Assembly (NCBI GenBank): GCA_947396885.1
Contig: OX377206.1
Location: 11,648,778 to 11,712,777 of the forward strand
DNA: 64,000 nt
Direction of reading: 5' to 3'
Source: Heligmosomoides polygyrus polygyrus
Taxonomy: Eukaryota > Nematoda > Chromadorea > Rhabditida > Heligmosomidae
The notes beneath the pieces are model-generated. The model did not search any database, was not told the DNA's origin, and saw only the letters and a program-made list of their open reading frames with translations. A program made the position numbers and the translations under genes. Below, one piece after another: positions 32,165-42,440 of the stretch (position 1 is its first letter; the number at the start of each line of letters is the position of its first letter).

Positions 32165-32432
32165 CGATAAATACTGCCGTTACCCAATCCTTCATGGAAT
32201 GCGCCATGCATTGTTCTTCGATGGAATGTCATTGAGGCGACTTCAATGCGTATTTGGGCATACAAAGACCTGCGGTGGCCACCCAATGAACAGTCAGCGC
32301 TTTACCCTTCCCAGACAAGTCTGTTGCCAATTCACATACCCTGAAGGGGTGGAAGGCTTTCTTGGCCTAGGCGAGAAGTCTGAAGTAAGAACCTGGTATC
32401 GGGTGCAAGCGGCAGCCGGCCCCACCTCCGAC
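32165..32432 (-). mobile_element. SINE-A copy, head truncated
   Basis: The minus-strand body is intact up to GGCCCCACCTCCGACG, where it stops within the A-box region. Confidence 0.85.
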
Positions 32433-32991
32433 GCCCAAGAGACTTCCCATAGCTTGCAGAAAAACGAAAATGCAGCAGATTTAGGCCGGAAACGGATAGA
32501 AATCGCAATTTTAGGGGCAGACCAAGAGACAGGCTCCCCCTTCTCCCGAAGGCCTCCCCTTTCGTTAAATTCACGCGAAATATAAACAGTTCATGAAGGA
32601 TACAAAAAGAGACGACGAGCAACTAAAAAGTTATCTCATAGGAAGAATGAGGTGAATAAGAACTAAGATAGATCGAACATAGATTTGAAAGATTCCTACG
32701 CTCCAAGGAAGGTAAGCAATTAAGGGTTTTGGAAATTCTGCGAATGAAAGTTCAGGAATGAACAAACACAACAGTTCAGGAAAGTCTGTCTAAAAGCCTC
32801 TTGAATTTACTAAAGTAGTCAGGAAATGGAGATGTTTTCGGCAATTTGATGAGTATGTTTACGTGTTTGATTTGAATTGTAAACGAAACACCATCAAATT
32901 CTTAGTAGAGAATATATACGATTTTGCGCCTTCTTTTGCTGATCCATTAACTGATCGACACTTTAAATTCATTCAGTTTACAACTTTGTCA
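32433..32991. other. No recognised feature
   Basis: No motif-bearing frame. Confidence 0.4.
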
Positions 32992-33044
32992 AAGCGAGAA
33001 GTACTTTGATACTTTGATGGTCCTTTTGTCGGCTGGAGGTCTTC

Positions 33045-34628
33045 TCAGCGGGGACCACAACTCTTCCAGACCGCTCGATCTCTGGCTGATTGCATCCAGT
33101 GAGGCAGACTCCGCTCTCTGAAAGATCTTGAGAATGAGTCTGCCCATCGCGTTGGCGGTCGTCCCAGTGGTCTCTTATGGTCTCTCGGGAGCCATTCTGT
33201 GACACGGAGACTCCATCTATCGTCCTTTCGTCGAAGCAGGTGTCCGGCCCAGCGATATTTGGTCTTCTTCATGTACTGCAGCGAGTCTGCTAATTGCGAC
33301 TTCTCCCGTAGCTCCGAGCTTCGTAGGCCTTCTTGCCATTGCTGACGAAGGCTTGTCCTTAGAAGACATCTCTCCAGTGCACGATGCGTAGTTTGCATCG
33401 CTCTGGCTATTGTCTTGTTGTCGGGCCAGGTTTCCGTCGCGTAACACATCGCAGGCAGTACAGAGGCGTTGAATATCGAGGCCCTGAGGCCGGGATCCTT
33501 GACCTGATCGGTGACTTCGCGAATCGAACTGAAGGCTGCCCATGCTGCGCGTCTCCTGCGGGCGATTTCAGGAGCGAGGTCGTTATCCATGTTCAGCTCT
33601 CTTCCCAGATAGACGTAGGAGTCGACCTGTTGTAGAGCGACTCCATTTAACCTTACGAGTCCCGTGTCACACCACTGGTTGACCATAAACTGCGTTTTGG
33701 ACATATTCATGTCCAATCCAATCTTCATACCTGCCACATTGAGCTCGTTCAGCATTTCCTCGACTTCTGCCGTGCTGATAGAGATGAGAACAATATCGTC
33801 GGCGAAGCGAAGGTTGCTGATCCGTTTACCGTCGACAAGGTAGCCATTATCGTCCCAGTTCAAGTCTTTCATGGCATCCTGGAGTGCCGCTGTGAATAGC
33901 TTGGGAGAAATCGTGTCTCCCTGCCGTATTCCTTTCCCGATAGGAATTTTAAGCTTTCGATCGAACAGCTGGATGGTAGTCGATGTGTTCGAGAAGCATT
34001 CGTCGAGAAGTCGGATGTAGGGCGATGGTATACCAGCGTGCACAAGTGCGTTCAAAACGGCGTTGATTTCCACAGAGTCGAACGCTTTCCGGTAATCCAC
34101 GAAGACAAGGACAAGTGGGAGGTGGTATTCGCGGCTCCTCTCGATGAGCTGTGAGACAGTCTGAATATGGTCCATGCAGGAGAAATCCTTGCGAAACCCT
34201 GCTTGCTCCACTGGCTGATATTCATCCAAGCAACGCTCCATGCGGTTAAGCAGTATCTTGGTGAAGATCTTGTACACAACCGAGAGAAGAATGTTGGGTC
34301 GATAGTTGTTGATATCCTCCTGCTGACCTTTTTTGAAGATTAAAACTGTTTTCGACTCCTTCCATGAGTCCGAAATCCTACCAAGTCGAAGGTAGTGGTT
34401 GAAGTGCTTGGCAAGAAGTGAGCAGACGGCACTGCCACCCGCATGAAGGAGATCAGCAGAAATGCCGTCCGGTCCGGGAGCAGTGCCCGGCTTCATCCTT
34501 CTGATGGCATGAGCAACTTCTGATTCCAGAATGGGAGGTACTTCCTCAGCTGGTGGCATCAAGCATTTCGGGACAGTGATGGAAGAACGGAACAGATCTG
34601 TGTAGAATTCTTGAACGATGGCCTCCAT
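33045..34628 (-). CDS. RTE-type reverse transcriptase, partial (527 codons)
   Basis: A long uninterrupted frame covers most of the RT domain of an RTE-clade non-LTR retrotransposon. Visible motifs: PGPDGISADLL (about residues 51-61), FVDYRKAFDSVE (176-187), GIRQGDTISPKLF (233-245), and the catalytic FADDIVL (275-281) carrying the two metal-binding aspartates. After the polymerase come SYVYLGREL and RWAGHLLRR, typical of the RTE C-terminus, and a GRPPTRWADSF end. The APE endonuclease is absent because the insertion is 5'-truncated. The methionine at 34628 is internal to the ancestral protein, not a true start. The frame has no stop, so the insertion is fairly young, but without endonuclease and promoter it is not autonomous. 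Confidence 0.92.
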   Translation of the reverse strand: MEAIVQEFYTDLFRSSITVPKCLMPPAEEVPPILESEVAHAIRRMKPGTAPGPDGISADLLHAGGSAVCSLLAKHFNHYLRLGRISDSWKESKTVLIFKKGQQEDINNYRPNILLSVVYKIFTKILLNRMERCLDEYQPVEQAGFRKDFSCMDHIQTVSQLIERSREYHLPLVLVFVDYRKAFDSVEINAVLNALVHAGIPSPYIRLLDECFSNTSTTIQLFDRKLKIPIGKGIRQGDTISPKLFTAALQDAMKDLNWDDNGYLVDGKRISNLRFADDIVLISISTAEVEEMLNELNVAGMKIGLDMNMSKTQFMVNQWCDTGLVRLNGVALQQVDSYVYLGRELNMDNDLAPEIARRRRAAWAAFSSIREVTDQVKDPGLRASIFNASVLPAMCYATETWPDNKTIARAMQTTHRALERCLLRTSLRQQWQEGLRSSELREKSQLADSLQYMKKTKYRWAGHLLRRKDDRWSLRVTEWLPRDHKRPLGRPPTRWADSFSRSFRERSLPHWMQSARDRAVWKSCGPR

Positions 34629-34655
34629 CGCTCTTCGAGACGTTTGCGTTGTTCC

Positions 34656-34862
34656 TGGATCTGGATCCTAACGCTTCCCATCTGGAAAAAGTCACCATCT
34701 CGAAGGCCTGTCGAATTGCAGTGAAGGAGTCCATTCAAGCCTACAGAAGATTGAAGCTGTTAGAAGCCGCTGGGAAAGGTTCAAGCATAAAGCGCTGCAA
34801 ACGAGATCTCTGCGATCAGAAGGCAACAATGTCAGCCCTTGTGGATAAGGATGGAACAACGC
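34656..34862 (+). pseudogene. Inverted 5' segment of the same RTE
   Basis: The plus strand reads CRIAVKESIQAYRRLKLLE, then KRCKRDLCDQKATMSALVD and DGTTQ. This is the linker that precedes the polymerase in RTE proteins (compare NFANFRTKMTALRRPNGTT near 38320). The minus frame begins again at GTTQTSRRAMEAIV, so both parts overlap at GTTQ. No function is expected. Confidence 0.85.
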
Positions 34863-34874
34863 AAGCGAGAAGTA

Positions 34875-35181
34875 TTGCTTAAAAATGTGCCTAAAAATAG
34901 CCTACCAGGTTTTTTCTCATTGATAAAGCTGTCTTTTACCAGAAACTGTCCTAAAATTTTTGTTGCAGTGGAAAGAATCGAATTACGGCAAACTCATACA
35001 GTCTTTGGGAACGGTTTTATTCAACAAAATCCGGTCTCATTCAGGAAGTAAGACGGTCACCGATTGTTTATTGTTTGAGGTGCTTAACTTCAACAAGAGT
35101 TCTACCACAAACCGAAGTAAAGTAACTGTAGGCAATTGATAATAAAATTATCCGTGCAGAGCAACTAGAATGTGGGACTTC
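34875..35181. other. No recognised feature
   Basis: Unique-looking sequence between two insertions. Confidence 0.4.
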
Positions 35182-35440
35182 TTAACACATTGACGACAAT
35201 CGCGTTTTGCGGCAGAAAACGCCTGGGACAAAAAAAAGTCGCCTGGGACACGCGTGCGTTTCTACGCGCGCGCGCTATGAGTCACCGGTGGCTCATGATG
35301 TCCCTCGCAGACCTCCTTTTTGTCTTATGTGTTTTTTAGTTTCAAACCATCTACATTATTTAGGGTGCTGTTCACAATCTGATATTCGTTTATGAAATTT
35401 CGGCCGATTACGATAGGTTACGGTAGGTACGGGTGACTAA

Positions 35441-37153
35441 GGCCCTGTTCATACTTCGTGACAGCAGCGACAAGAGCGCAGCGTGCACAGAGTGTGCAGC
35501 GCCCGGAAGTATGAACAGGCGACAAGAGCGACTGGAGCGACAAGAACGACAAGAGCGACTGGGGCGGCGGACATAGTGTGGCGTACGTAATTGCACCATA
35601 ACGTCTACTTCGTGGCCTAAAATATCACGTGAATAGAGGTCTTCACGTCTAACTATTAAATTGCATTAGTTCTTGGAAACTGAAACAGACACAAGCAAAC
35701 AGTTATATTAATAAACAGTTTCTGGAAACTGGGACAAACACGAGCAAACAGTCATATTATTCTCCAAGTTCTCTCTTCGTAAAACCTCGGCATTTTTTTC
35801 TTAGTCTATCAATACTGCTGTGCCAAACGAGGTTAGGTGGATCAGTTTTATTGAGCGGCCTAACGTTTCGACCTGTTCGTCGTCTTCAGAGGCCTAAAAG
35901 TGGTTCAAGACTTTAGATTTGTCACTTATCCGACCAAGTGCCTCATTCCCCCCCCCCCTTGTCCACCCCCCCTTCCCCTTTCCGATATTGTCCTAGGTGT
36001 CAAAACGAAAAACCCAATGCATGAAAAATAAACTCACCCTCTGATCCACCGTTGAAGCGGAGCGACGTCGCTACCGCTGCCGTTAGTAGTCGAGTGGTGA
36101 CTGAGACATACTGTGTCATTCGCACTGATTATACTGAGTATACCAGTGTCATTCGTAAGTACACTCATGTCACCACCGGTCGTTCTATAGCTCACAATGC
36201 GAAAGGAATGGCAAGAAGTCACTAGTAATCGAGGGACACTCATTTCGACTACTCAGTGCTGGATTCCTTGCGGAAATCCAGAATGCTTCCAACGCTTTCC
36301 TAGACGAAATGTCGGTCTCAAACGTCAGAACCGTGCACATAACATCAAAGTCGGTTCCTCCATGCCCCTCAACCCTGTGCTTGATTAACGGACTGGATAA
36401 AATAAATATACTAGTTCTGACGTTTGAGATCGAGATTTCGTCTAGGAAAGCGTTGGAAGCATTCTGGATTTCCGCAAGGAATCCAGCACTGAATAGTCGA
36501 AATGAGTGTCCCTCGATTACCAGTGACTTCTTGCCATTCATTTCGCATTGTGAGCTATAGAACGACCGGTGATGACATGAGTGTACTTACGAATGACACT
36601 GGTATACTCAGTATAATCAGTGCGAATGACACAGTATGTCTCAGTCACCACTCGACTACTAACGGCACCGGTAGCGACGTTGCTCCGCTTCAACGGTGGA
36701 TCAGCGGGTGAGCTCATTTTTCATGCATTGGAGTTTTTCGTTTTGACACCTAGGACGATGTCGGAAAGGGGGGGGGGTAAGGCGCTTGGCCTCTGAAGAC
36801 TCCCCCCCTCCCTTGAAACGGACAGAAGCGAACAGTCATATTACCTACATCGTCAGTCTGGCACTCAAAACAGACATAAAAGCACTTTTTACCTTTGTAT
36901 GAAGAATGTCAGAATTGGAATCGTTTCCTTCCAGCACTAGTGCGGTGTAATTACGTACTCCACGCTCCGTTCGTCGCCCCCGTCGCTCCAGTCGCCGGCG
37001 CGAAGTATGAACAGGCGGCAAGAGGGACAAAAGCGACTGGAGCGACGGCGCCGGCGCTCGAGTATGAACACTTCTCGGCGGCGCGCGCTCTGTTTTAATC
37101 GATTCGTATGTTTTGCACGGGCGACGAGTCGCTCGCAAAGAATGAACAGGCCC
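35441..37153. mobile_element. Harbinger-like element, middle layer of a nest
   Basis: Ends GGCCCTGTTCATACTTCG and GAATGAACAGGCCC with TAA at 35438-35440 and 37154-37156. The arms hold GCGACAAGAGCGACTGGAGC-type sequence in inverted orientation. No transposase is encoded. The middle is taken by the fold-back at 35880-36803. Confidence 0.8.
35880..36803. repeat. Fold-back repeat with poly-C/poly-G shoulders, inner layer
   Basis: GTCTTCAGAGGCC at the left is mirrored by GGCCTCTGAAGAC at the right. Inside, C-runs (35947-35975) face G-runs (36765-36777). Then come arms of about 340 bp that are almost identical in inverse, which explains the identical open frames on the two strands (36034-36243 and 36502-36711). 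The centre is near 36390. Confidence 0.8.
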
Positions 37154-37825
37154 TAAGGCTGCCGAGGTCATGATCACTGTTTTTCCCAAACGTCGCCCAT
37201 AGGGGTCATTTGGGGTGCTGATCACGAATCTGACACCCGTTTTTAGTAATACGTTGGAGTTCGGTAGATACGGGTAATCGTCGACAGCCTCAGTCACCCG
37301 TACCTACCGTACCCTACCTTAGCTCACAGTAATGCCAAAAACGGATGCCGTATTCGTGATCAGCACCTCAAATAACCCCATAGGCAGAGCTTGAGCGAAA
37401 TCGATGATCATGGCTCCGACACCCTTACTCACCCGTACCTACCGTAACCTACCGTAATCGGCCCAAATTTTTAAAAAGGATTAGGGTTATTTGGGTGTGA
37501 TCAGTACCCCCAAATAACCCTCCTCGGCAAAGTTTTGGTAAAAAATACCGACTTGATTTGATTTTATTGTAAAATTGGTATCCTTCCTAGTAAAAATTTT
37601 TAAATTCGATATATCTAATGAAAGCAAAGACAATTTTCTTTCTTATTCCCGTTGGACGTTCTCCTATCACAAATAATTAGGGAACAGAGAAAACATTTAT
37701 AAAAAGCCGACAGCAGGAGTACAAAAAATAGCGCGAAAAGGTAAGAGCCACCGGTGGCTCATATTGTCCCACGCGGACAGACACGTATGAGCCACCGGTG
37801 GCTCATATTGTCGTAAATGTGTTAA

Positions 37826-38173
37826 AGGAACTTTCACGGGTGTTAGCCGAATTACAAGTCACCGCCACAAATCACTTTGACTATATGCATTCATCAATGA
37901 GTTAGAGAATGTCCTCTGGTGACTCAAATGGACAAGAAACGTCATCCAAATGCCTCACTTCGATCGCACAAGACCTTCGTTAATGGATCTGCACTATGCT
38001 TTTTTTACCAAAACCTGACCGCACTCGAACCTATATGCACGATGTACGTGGTAAATTGTTGATGAACATACGTTCCGTGTAAAAACTCAAACGGACGCCG
38101 AGAAAATTTTCTTTTGTCGGATCTCAAAGCAGCAGATAGAAGGGACGGCGGTGGATATACAGCCTTTTAACGC
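37826..38173. other. No recognised feature
   Basis: Sequence between the TTAA element and an RTE. The last about 60 bases may be the degraded 5' side of that RTE. Confidence 0.35.
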
Positions 38174-38975
38174 CGTTATGGCAGCATCAGGCAACCTCCA
38201 CGTCCGAGCATGCGAAGTTATGCAGAGCGGCGATAAAGGAGGATCTTAAGGAGAGAAAGGCGGAAGTGTTGGGTTGGCTGAAGCTGCAGAGACAGGGTTG
38301 AGCATCCGCAATGTCGGCAGGAACTTCGCCAACTTCAGGACCAAGATGACCGCTCTCCGACGTCCTAACGGAACCACCACCTCTTCCAGAAGGACCATGG
38401 AGAAGGTCATCCACGACTTCTACTCCGATCTCTTCGATAGCCACGTCCACCTGCCTCAATGCCATCTTCCGCAGGATGGATACGTCGTTCCCTCTGTTCT
38501 CACTTCCGAGATCCGACACGCCATCTCGTCGGTGAAGAAACGTACCGCACTCGGTCCCAACAGGAACAGACCCGAACACCTGAAGAATCTCCCGCTAGCG
38601 ATCATCAACACCCTGGCGCGGCTCTTCACACGCTACCTGTCGGAGTGCAAGGCTCCACCTCAGTAGAAGACCAGCAAGACCGTCTTGCTGTACAAGAATG
38701 GAGACGTGCACGACATTGGCAACTATCCCCCGATCTGCCTGCAGTCCGTAGTCTACAAACTTTTCACCCGAGTCATCCTGAATAGGATCATCAGAACACT
38801 GGACGAAGGACAGCCATGCGAAAAAGCAGGGTTTCGGAAAGGATTCAGCACGGTTGACCACATATACACCATTACGAAACTTATCGAAGTATCGCGAGAG
38901 TACAAGCTGCCGCTGTGCCTTACGTCCATCAATCTGAAGAAGGCATTCGACTCCGTCGAAATTGGAGCGGTTCAG

Positions 38976-39605
38976 AAAGAAGCGTACATCTAGGCAAAGG
39001 GCACAAAACAGACAAAGGGACTGCAACTTCTGCGGGGAAGATGTGCTGCAGTTGCAAGAGGTGTCGCTGGAAAGCGTCAAAAGATCGACACCACTGGCTG
39101 CATATGGTGTCGAAAGTAGAGGCGGTAATTTTCTGATCTTCTGTCTCCACCGTAATTCAAGCCCTGAGGAGAACGCGTACTTGAATGCTTCAACAATTCT
39201 GAGAGGTCGACTGGAGCATAGGGCATACCACAGAGGCGCTAATTATCGAGCAAGCGAATTACCACTCGCCATTGGACTGCACTTCGGTTTTCTGCATCGC
39301 TGTTAGAAGGAATCGCGCTTCACGCGCCTATGAATTCGAACCTCAACCTTTCACGCTGCAAAGTGCGAGGAATTAACTTTTTGCACGTTGAGCGCTTTGC
39401 TGTTCGAAGTTCATAGAATTGCGTGTAAACGTTAGATGGAGCTCAACTCCTGATATTGATTTTATGCTGTTTAGGAATTAAAAAATTCGACTAATTTTGG
39501 ATTTAGTTATATACCTGATCTATCTAATTCTTCTCAAATGCTGTAGCATTGAGTTTTTGAAATGTCAAAGAAAGTTAAATTTGAATATTTTTATGTATAG
39601 CTTTT
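38976..39605. other. Unassigned insertion inside the RTE
   Basis: About 630 bases interrupt the RTE between SVEIGAV and EALLTES. There are no inverted ends, no clear target duplication and no domain. It may be a filler from repair or an unrecognised element. Confidence 0.5.
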
Positions 39606-39812
39606 TCCTCGAAGCCCTGCTCACTGAGAGCGTTCCTACTCAGTACATCAGAGTCCTTCGAGAGCTGTACAGTGGATTCACGACCAAGATCTCTCCATTC
39701 TACAACGTTCTTCAACGACGTCGTCATCGACGTAAGGAGAGGGGTTCGGCAAGGGGATACCATATCCCCGAAGCTCTTCAGCGCCACCCTCGAAAACGTC
39801 ATGCGCGAACTA

Positions 39813-41097
39813 TTAGGTTGTCACATAAGTTCTGTCCGATCTCGACAGGCGTTACTTTGTGATTGTTTTTTCATGTATAGAAAAACGTAAATGTATATAT
39901 GTTGTATAACAATTTGTAGCGCTTGTTTTGCTCTATAAAACTTGGTGTGTTGCCTTTAAAAAGTCGTGAGCATTGCTTCGTTTTAGGTGCTGGACGAAAC
40001 CATGGAAAAAACGCCCTTGCGGGTAATAATGCTTCATGAGTTCAAGCTTCGCCACAGTGTTAGCGAGGCAACTCAAAACATCAAGATGGCATGGGGAGAG
40101 GACTCCGCTAACGATCGCACCGTGCGCAGATGGTACCAGAAGTTCCAGGTTGGAGACGTGGACCTCGAAGAGAAGGACCGCTCAGGACGACCAGCCAAAT
40201 GTGATGACGGACGTTTGAAAGAACGAGTGGAAGCCGATTCACGAGGAACTGTGTGTGAGATGGGGAGAGAACTTCAGGTCAGTCGCACAACCATTTCGAA
40301 GCACCTAGAGGCGATAGCAAAGGGGAAAAAGCTGGATAAGTGGGTGCCCCACGAGCTCACTGAGGAGCAGCAGAGGTGTCGCCTGGAGGTCTGTCCTTCC
40401 CTCACTATAAGGAACGAAAACGATCCATTTCTTGACCGGATAATTACCTGTGACGAAAAATGGATCGTGTACGACAACAGAAGAAGATCAGCGCAATTGC
40501 TGGATAAGGAAGAACCGCCGAAACACTTTCCCAAACCTAGCTTCCATCCGAGGAAGGTCATGCTCACTGTCTGGTGGGCTGCAACTGGTATTTATCCACT
40601 ACGACTTCTTGAAGCCTGCTGAAACCATCACGGCAGAGGTACTGTCGTGAATTAGACGCAATTCACCAAAAGTTGCTTGAAATGCGTCCTGCACTGGTGA
40701 ATCGAAGAGGACCGATCCTTCTTCACGACAACGCCCGTCCACATGTCTCGCATCTGACCATCCAAAAATTAAATCAGTTGAGATATGAAGTTTTCCCGCA
40801 TCCCGCTTATTCACCGGACCTAGCCCCAACGGACTTTCATCTTTTCAAGCATCTCGATGGTTTCCTCAAGGATAAAAACTTTACTAATGTAGCAGATATC
40901 GAAATTGCCTTCGAGTGTTTCATTGCTTCTAGAAATTCAGATTTCTTACGAAATGGAATTAATGCTCTTGTATGTCGTTGACAGAGGTGCATTGATTGTA
41001 ACGGTTCTTACCTTGATCAATAATCTTAATTTTCTGCTGAGATATTACACCGCAAAGTTGCCGTCGAAAATCGGACAGAACTTATGTGACAACCTAA
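39813..41097 (+). mobile_element. Mariner transposon, nearly intact, nested in RTE
   Basis: Ends TTAGGTTGTCACATAAGTTC and its complement over about 29 bp, with TA at 39811-39812 and 41098-41099. Length 1285 bp. The target is the RTE sequence GAAC-TA-GAATGGG, whose uninterrupted form is seen in the 63-kb copy. Confidence 0.96.
39987..40981 (+). pseudogene. Mariner (D34D) transposase, two frameshifts
   Basis: The first frame (39987-40622) carries the N-terminal DNA-binding region (MLHEFKLRHSVSEATQN, RRWYQKFQVGDVDLE, SGRPAKCDD), the linker WVPHELTEEQQ and the first catalytic aspartate in IITCDEKWIVYDN. The second part (40673-40981) carries LLHDNARPHVSHLT and HPAYSPDLAPTDFHLF. Exactly 34 residues separate the second and third aspartates, the mariner signature. 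One extra base near 40592 and another change near 40640 shift the frame between the two parts. The protein would cut and paste the element at TA. It resembles mariners known from hookworms such as bandit; that comparison is from memory and not checked. Few changes suggest a recent insertion. Confidence 0.93.
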
Positions 41098-42028
41098 TAG
41101 AATGGGAAGACATGGGAGTGAAGGTCGACGGCCGGCAACTGCACCATCTTCGCTTCGCTGACGACATCGTGCTCATAACACCGAGCATCAGCCAGGCGGA
41201 GCGAATGCTGGCCGACTTCGATCGTGTGTGTGGGAACGCTGGACTGCAGCTGAATCTTACGAAGACGATGTTCATGGGGGATGGAGAAGTTTCTGATGCC
41301 CCATTCTCGCTCAACGGAACGAACATACCCGAATGCTCCAGCTATGTGTATCTGGGTCGCGAAGTCAACATGGCCAACGACCTAGCGGCGGAGCTGAGCA
41401 GGAGGAAACGAGCGGCTTGGGGAGCTTTCAAGAGCGTCGAAGAAGTCGCGAAGAAGAGGAAGAACGTCCGACTCCGTTCCCACCTATTCGACTCCACTGT
41501 TCTTCCTGCCCTAACATACGCCTCAGAGACCTGGGCCATACGAAAGCAGGATGACCACGCGATCAGTGTCGCGCAGCGTGGAATCGAGAGGACGATGGTC
41601 GAAGTGATACGACTCACGCAAGTGAGAGAAGACCTCCGGAGTTCCGAGCTTCGCCGACGTTCGAAGATCAGAGATGCTGCCGCATGGGCCAGGTCGTCGA
41701 AAATTAGGTGGGCCGGCCACGTAATGTGATTCTCCGACACCCGCTGGACGAGAGCCATCACCGACTGGATTCCGCGTGATGTCAAGAGAACACCACGATG
41801 CCCACCAACGCGTTGGTTGCACTGCTTCGTGAAAGCCCTGAACGACTGATATGACGCTCTCCGTGTCCCTCGAGCAAGGAGGATCCATTGGAGCACTCTG
41901 GCACGCGACAGGGACGAATGGAGACGCTGATGCGGGCGCCCGCTCGAGCAAGTCGATGATCAATGGGACGGCAGGTGATACAGGTGATGCAGGTGATAGC
42001 TTTGCAACTAATTTTATCAATTGCATGA

Positions 42029-42147
42029 TTGAAAGGATAAAGGATGAAGTGTCGGCCCTAATCATTCTCTCCTGAAATGTGCAACGCATTCCACTTCTAC
42101 GTGAAGTTGCAGAGGGTCAAATGTTCGAATGGGTATTTGACCTATGT
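42029..42147 (-). mobile_element. SINE-A 3' fragment, minus orientation
   Basis: Starts AAGGATAAAGGATG (tail complement) and runs through GCATTCCACTTCTACG to TATTTGACCTATG, then meets a plus-strand SINE-A head directly. Confidence 0.8.
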
Positions 42148-42437
42148 ACGTGGAGCGTAGTCGGAGGAGGTGCCAACTGTTGCATGCGCTCGATACCAGG
42201 TCCCTGGTTCGGATATCCCGCCAAGGCCAATCAAGCCTCCCATCCTTCCGGGGTCGGTGACGTGGTATCAGTTGTTTGGGAAGGATAATACACTGACTTG
42301 CTCTATCGGGTAGCCTCCTCAAGTCATTGCATAGGCCAAATACGCATTCAAATTGCCGCCACGATACCTCGCAGAAGTAGTGTGCGTGGCGTATCCCGCA
42401 AAGGAATTCGCGAACGCTGACCTTTATCCTTTTATTA
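42148..42437 (+). mobile_element. SINE-A copy
   Basis: TACGTGGAGCGTAGTCGG head, GGTTCGGATATCCCGCC, full body, tail CCTTTATCCTTTTATTA. Joined head-on to the preceding fragment. Confidence 0.9.
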
Positions 42438-42440
42438 TTA

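Larger units (their letters stand above)
33004..34862 (-). mobile_element. RTE LINE insertion with 5' inversion and 12-bp target duplication
   Basis: AAGCGAGAAGTA flanks the insertion at 32992-33003 and 34863-34874. The main part (33004-34655) is in minus orientation and ends in an ATCAAAGT-type 3' tail. The 5' part (about 34656-34862) lies in plus orientation and encodes the segment just upstream of the polymerase. About 10 bases (GGAACAACGC) occur in both parts at the break. This is the structure left by twin priming during reverse transcription. Confidence 0.9.
35186..37821. mobile_element. TTAA-type (piggyBac-like) non-autonomous element, outer shell of a nest
   Basis: Ends CACATTGACGACAAT and ATTGTCGTAAATGTG (14 of 15 complementary), flanked by TTAA at 35182-35185 and 37822-37825. 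The 16-bp palindrome GAGCCACCGGTGGCTC occurs twice near the right end (37745, 37789), and once with a change near the left end. The interior carries GATCACGAATCTGACA motifs. A Harbinger-like element was inserted at 35441-37153. The right-hand 0.68 kb recurs at 47713-48416. Confidence 0.75.
38174..42005 (+). pseudogene. RTE LINE, 5'-truncated, interrupted by mariner
   Basis: Same subfamily as the copy at 63062-64000. Order: linker FANFRTKMTALRRPNGTTT (38320), MEKVIHDFYSDLF and ALGPNRNRPEHL (38400-38590), QSVVYKLFTRVILNR then KAGFRKGFSTVDHIYT (38740-38870), and KKAFDSVEIGAV (38940-38975). A break of about 630 bases follows. The frame returns with EALLTESVPTQYIRVLREL (39606) and VRRGVRQGDTISPKLF (39740). 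The mariner comes next, and after it the catalytic LRFADDIVLI (41145), SSYVYLGREVNM and IRWAGHV (41700). The 3' end is CAGGTGATACAGGTGATG-like. Several frameshifts and a stop near 38667 make it dead. Joining across the mariner at GAAC-TA-GAATGG restores the amino-acid order seen near 63955. Confidence 0.9.

Noticed and set aside
36034..36711. Twin 69-codon frames on opposite strands
   Set aside because: Mirror images from fold-back arms, no domain, no splice context.
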